From positions 1 to 64,000 of the forward strand of contig NZ_WESC01000002.1 in the NCBI RefSeq assembly GCF_009184905.1: a DNA stretch of 64,000 bases, read 5' to 3'. Positions 62,809-64,000 of the stretch are shown one piece after another. Source of the DNA: Parvibaculum sedimenti (lineage in GTDB: Bacteria; Pseudomonadota; Alphaproteobacteria; Parvibaculales; Parvibaculaceae). Made by a program: the position numbers and the translations under genes. The notes beneath the pieces were generated by a model that had not been told where the DNA came from, did no database searches, and saw only the letters and a program-made list of their open reading frames with translations. How positions within the stretch are numbered: the stretch's first letter is position 1; each line of letters opens with the position of its first letter.

Positions 62809-64000
62809 GCCGCCGTCTCCTCGCGATGCTCATCCGTGGAAAGCACGCGCGACAGCGAAGTCAGAAGCGCCCTCGGATCGAGCTTGGTCACATAGTCGTT
62901 GAAGCCGGAACGCCGCCCGCGTTCGAAATCCTGCGGCGAGGCATGCGAGGAAAGCGCGACCATCGGCACGTCCTTCCAGCGTTCTTCCGCCCGCAGCGTC
63001 CGGGCAAGGTCGAAGCCCGAGAGGCCCGGCATCTCGATATCGGAAACGATGATGTCGAACTCGTCGCCATCGCGGCAGATTTCAAGCGCTGCCTCGGCAT
63101 GTTCTGCAATGGTGACGCGATAACCCGCCATCTTGAGCATGGGCATCAGCAGATTTCGGAAGAAACTTGAATCCTCGACGAGCAACACGCGGCGTTCGCT
63201 TTCCGCGCCATAGGCCTCGCGCGTTTCCAGGTCGAACCAGGCGGCGTCGCTCTGACGCAGATAGTGAACCGTGTCAATGACATCTGTAGAACGGCCCGCG
63301 ATGATCGAGCTGCCGAGAATGCCGGATTGCGCGCCACCCACGAGCTGCAGATCGAGCGAGCCCTCGACGATGTCGACGACTTCATCGACCACGAGACCAC
63401 ACATCCGCTCGCCTTCCGTGAAGACGAGGATCGGATGCTTGCCATCCCGCCGCGCAGGCGCGCCATCGATGCCAACCAGCGGCATGAGGCTGCCGCGATA
63501 TTGCATCACGGTGCGTTCGCCCGCTCGCTCCGCATTAGAAAGATCGGCTTCCTCCAGCCGCGCGATGAGCGAAAGCGGCACGGCCTTGGTGTTGTCGTCA
63601 CCCGCGCGGAAGACAAGCATCGAAACCGTTTCTCGCTGCTGGCGGCTGGCGGCCAGTGCTTCGTCGCGCGCCCGCGCCTCGGACTGAGCCGAGCCGCTCG
63701 TTGCGGCGGCGATGCCGTTTGGATCGAGAATCATGATGACGCGGCCGTCGCCGAGGATCGTCGTGCCCGAGAAGAGCGAAATCTGCCGCAGCGTCCGCGA
63801 CGTCGGCTTGACGACGATTTCTTCGGTATCGAAAACGCGATCGACAATGATGCCGAAGGCGAAGCTGCCGACCTGCGTCACGACGACATAGATTTCCTGC
63901 GGCGGTTCGTCTCCGGCCTCTTCGATCTTCAGAAGGTCGCTCAAGGCGACGAGCGGCAGGAGCCTGTCGCGCAGGCGATAAACCGGATGGCCATTGATGA
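62805..64000 (-). CDS. cheA: CheA histidine kinase with C-terminal CheW-like and receiver domains (N-terminus outside window)
   Basis: At least 398 residues, open at the window end. The reading frame at the edge gives NGHPVYRLRDRLLPLVALSDLL, a P5 (CheW-like) start; an internal TTG at 63944 is not a real start. A second CheW-like module follows (about 108-245 from 63944), then a receiver domain (about 250-375) with DIIVSDIEMPG as acceptor site and YVTKLD as the lysine. So this is a hybrid CheA with two CheW-like modules. The kinase and HPt parts should lie to the right. Confidence 0.88.
   Translation of the reverse strand, partial: INGHPVYRLRDRLLPLVALSDLLKIEEAGDEPPQEIYVVVTQVGSFAFGIIVDRVFDTEEIVVKPTSRTLRQISLFSGTTILGDGRVIMILDPNGIAAATSGSAQSEARARDEALAASRQQRETVSMLVFRAGDDNTKAVPLSLIARLEEADLSNAERAGERTVMQYRGSLMPLVGIDGAPARRDGKHPILVFTEGERMCGLVVDEVVDIVEGSLDLQLVGGAQSGILGSSIIAGRSTDVIDTVHYLRQSDAAWFDLETREAYGAESERRVLLVEDSSFFRNLLMPMLKMAGYRVTIAEHAEAALEICRDGDEFDIIVSDIEMPGLSGFDLARTLRAEERWKDVPMVALSSHASPQDFERGRRSGFNDYVTKLDPRALLTSLSRVLSTDEHREETAA

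Noticed and set aside
63942-63944. TTG at 63944 as the start of a CheW-receiver protein
   Set aside because: The frame continues upstream to the window edge with clear CheA P5 sequence (NGHPVYRLRDRLLPL), so it is internal.

Overview
The window is GC-rich chromosomal DNA from an alphaproteobacterium. The gene content (phaR/phaA/phaB, a che operon with CheZ beside a CheA that carries a receiver domain, an Rrf2-linked sulfate transporter, a single-chain acyl-CoA carboxylase) fits the Hyphomicrobiales, possibly a Parvibaculum-like lipid or hydrocarbon degrader. That placement is inference from gene content only. No rRNA, tRNA or CRISPR array was seen.

Left edge (1-991): the first ~99 bp look like one end of an IS3-family insertion sequence, whose orfA runs off the window. 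It abuts an unrecognised, less GC-rich gene that appears to take its stop codon from the IS end. Ordinary chromosomal genes start at 1251.

1251-17030: glyoxalase II and a DUF985 cupin; a polysaccharide deacetylase and a Tat-exported M15-like peptidase; phaA-phaB (thiolase and acetoacetyl-CoA reductase) divergent from the regulator phaR; a PAS-GGDEF-EAL protein with a degenerate GGDEF motif; an enoyl-CoA hydratase with a small HTH gene; a dienoyl-CoA reductase-like SDR; an alpha/beta hydrolase; a sorbosone-dehydrogenase-like protein with a fused cytochrome c domain; and the folate genes pabB-pabA-pabC. 17031-29369: an M14-like peptidase, L32, a SPOR protein, alanine dehydrogenase, a Nudix hydrolase, a HupE-like permease, a P2-type cation ATPase, a GST, an orphan PotA-like ATPase, a MerR regulator and a second thiolase.

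29729-34491: a sulfate uptake operon (binding protein, CysT, CysW, CysA) with an adjacent Rrf2 regulator carrying four cysteines. 34721-38763: a TetR-headed operon encoding an extradiol (VOC) dioxygenase, an FAA hydrolase and an MhpA-like flavin monooxygenase, with two TetR-type palindromes upstream. 38953-47722: a DODA-type dioxygenase, a second TetR, an RND efflux pair, a SnoaL-like protein and a large MMPL/RND hydrophobe exporter.

48474-64000: a 1093-residue fused acyl-CoA carboxylase, a BaiN-type flavoprotein, a YhhN membrane protein, a complete branched-chain amino acid ABC operon (livH-M-G-F, a small membrane protein, livK), and the distal part of a chemotaxis operon (cheA-cheW-cheY-cheZ-cheB-cheR). 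Overall theme: acyl-CoA and aromatic catabolism, carbon storage, export of hydrophobic compounds, sulfate and amino acid uptake, and taxis. I did not find a clearly novel system. The strongest leads are the IS-bounded unknown gene, the TetR-controlled aromatic operon, the four-Cys Rrf2 regulator at the sulfate locus, and the fused carboxylase.
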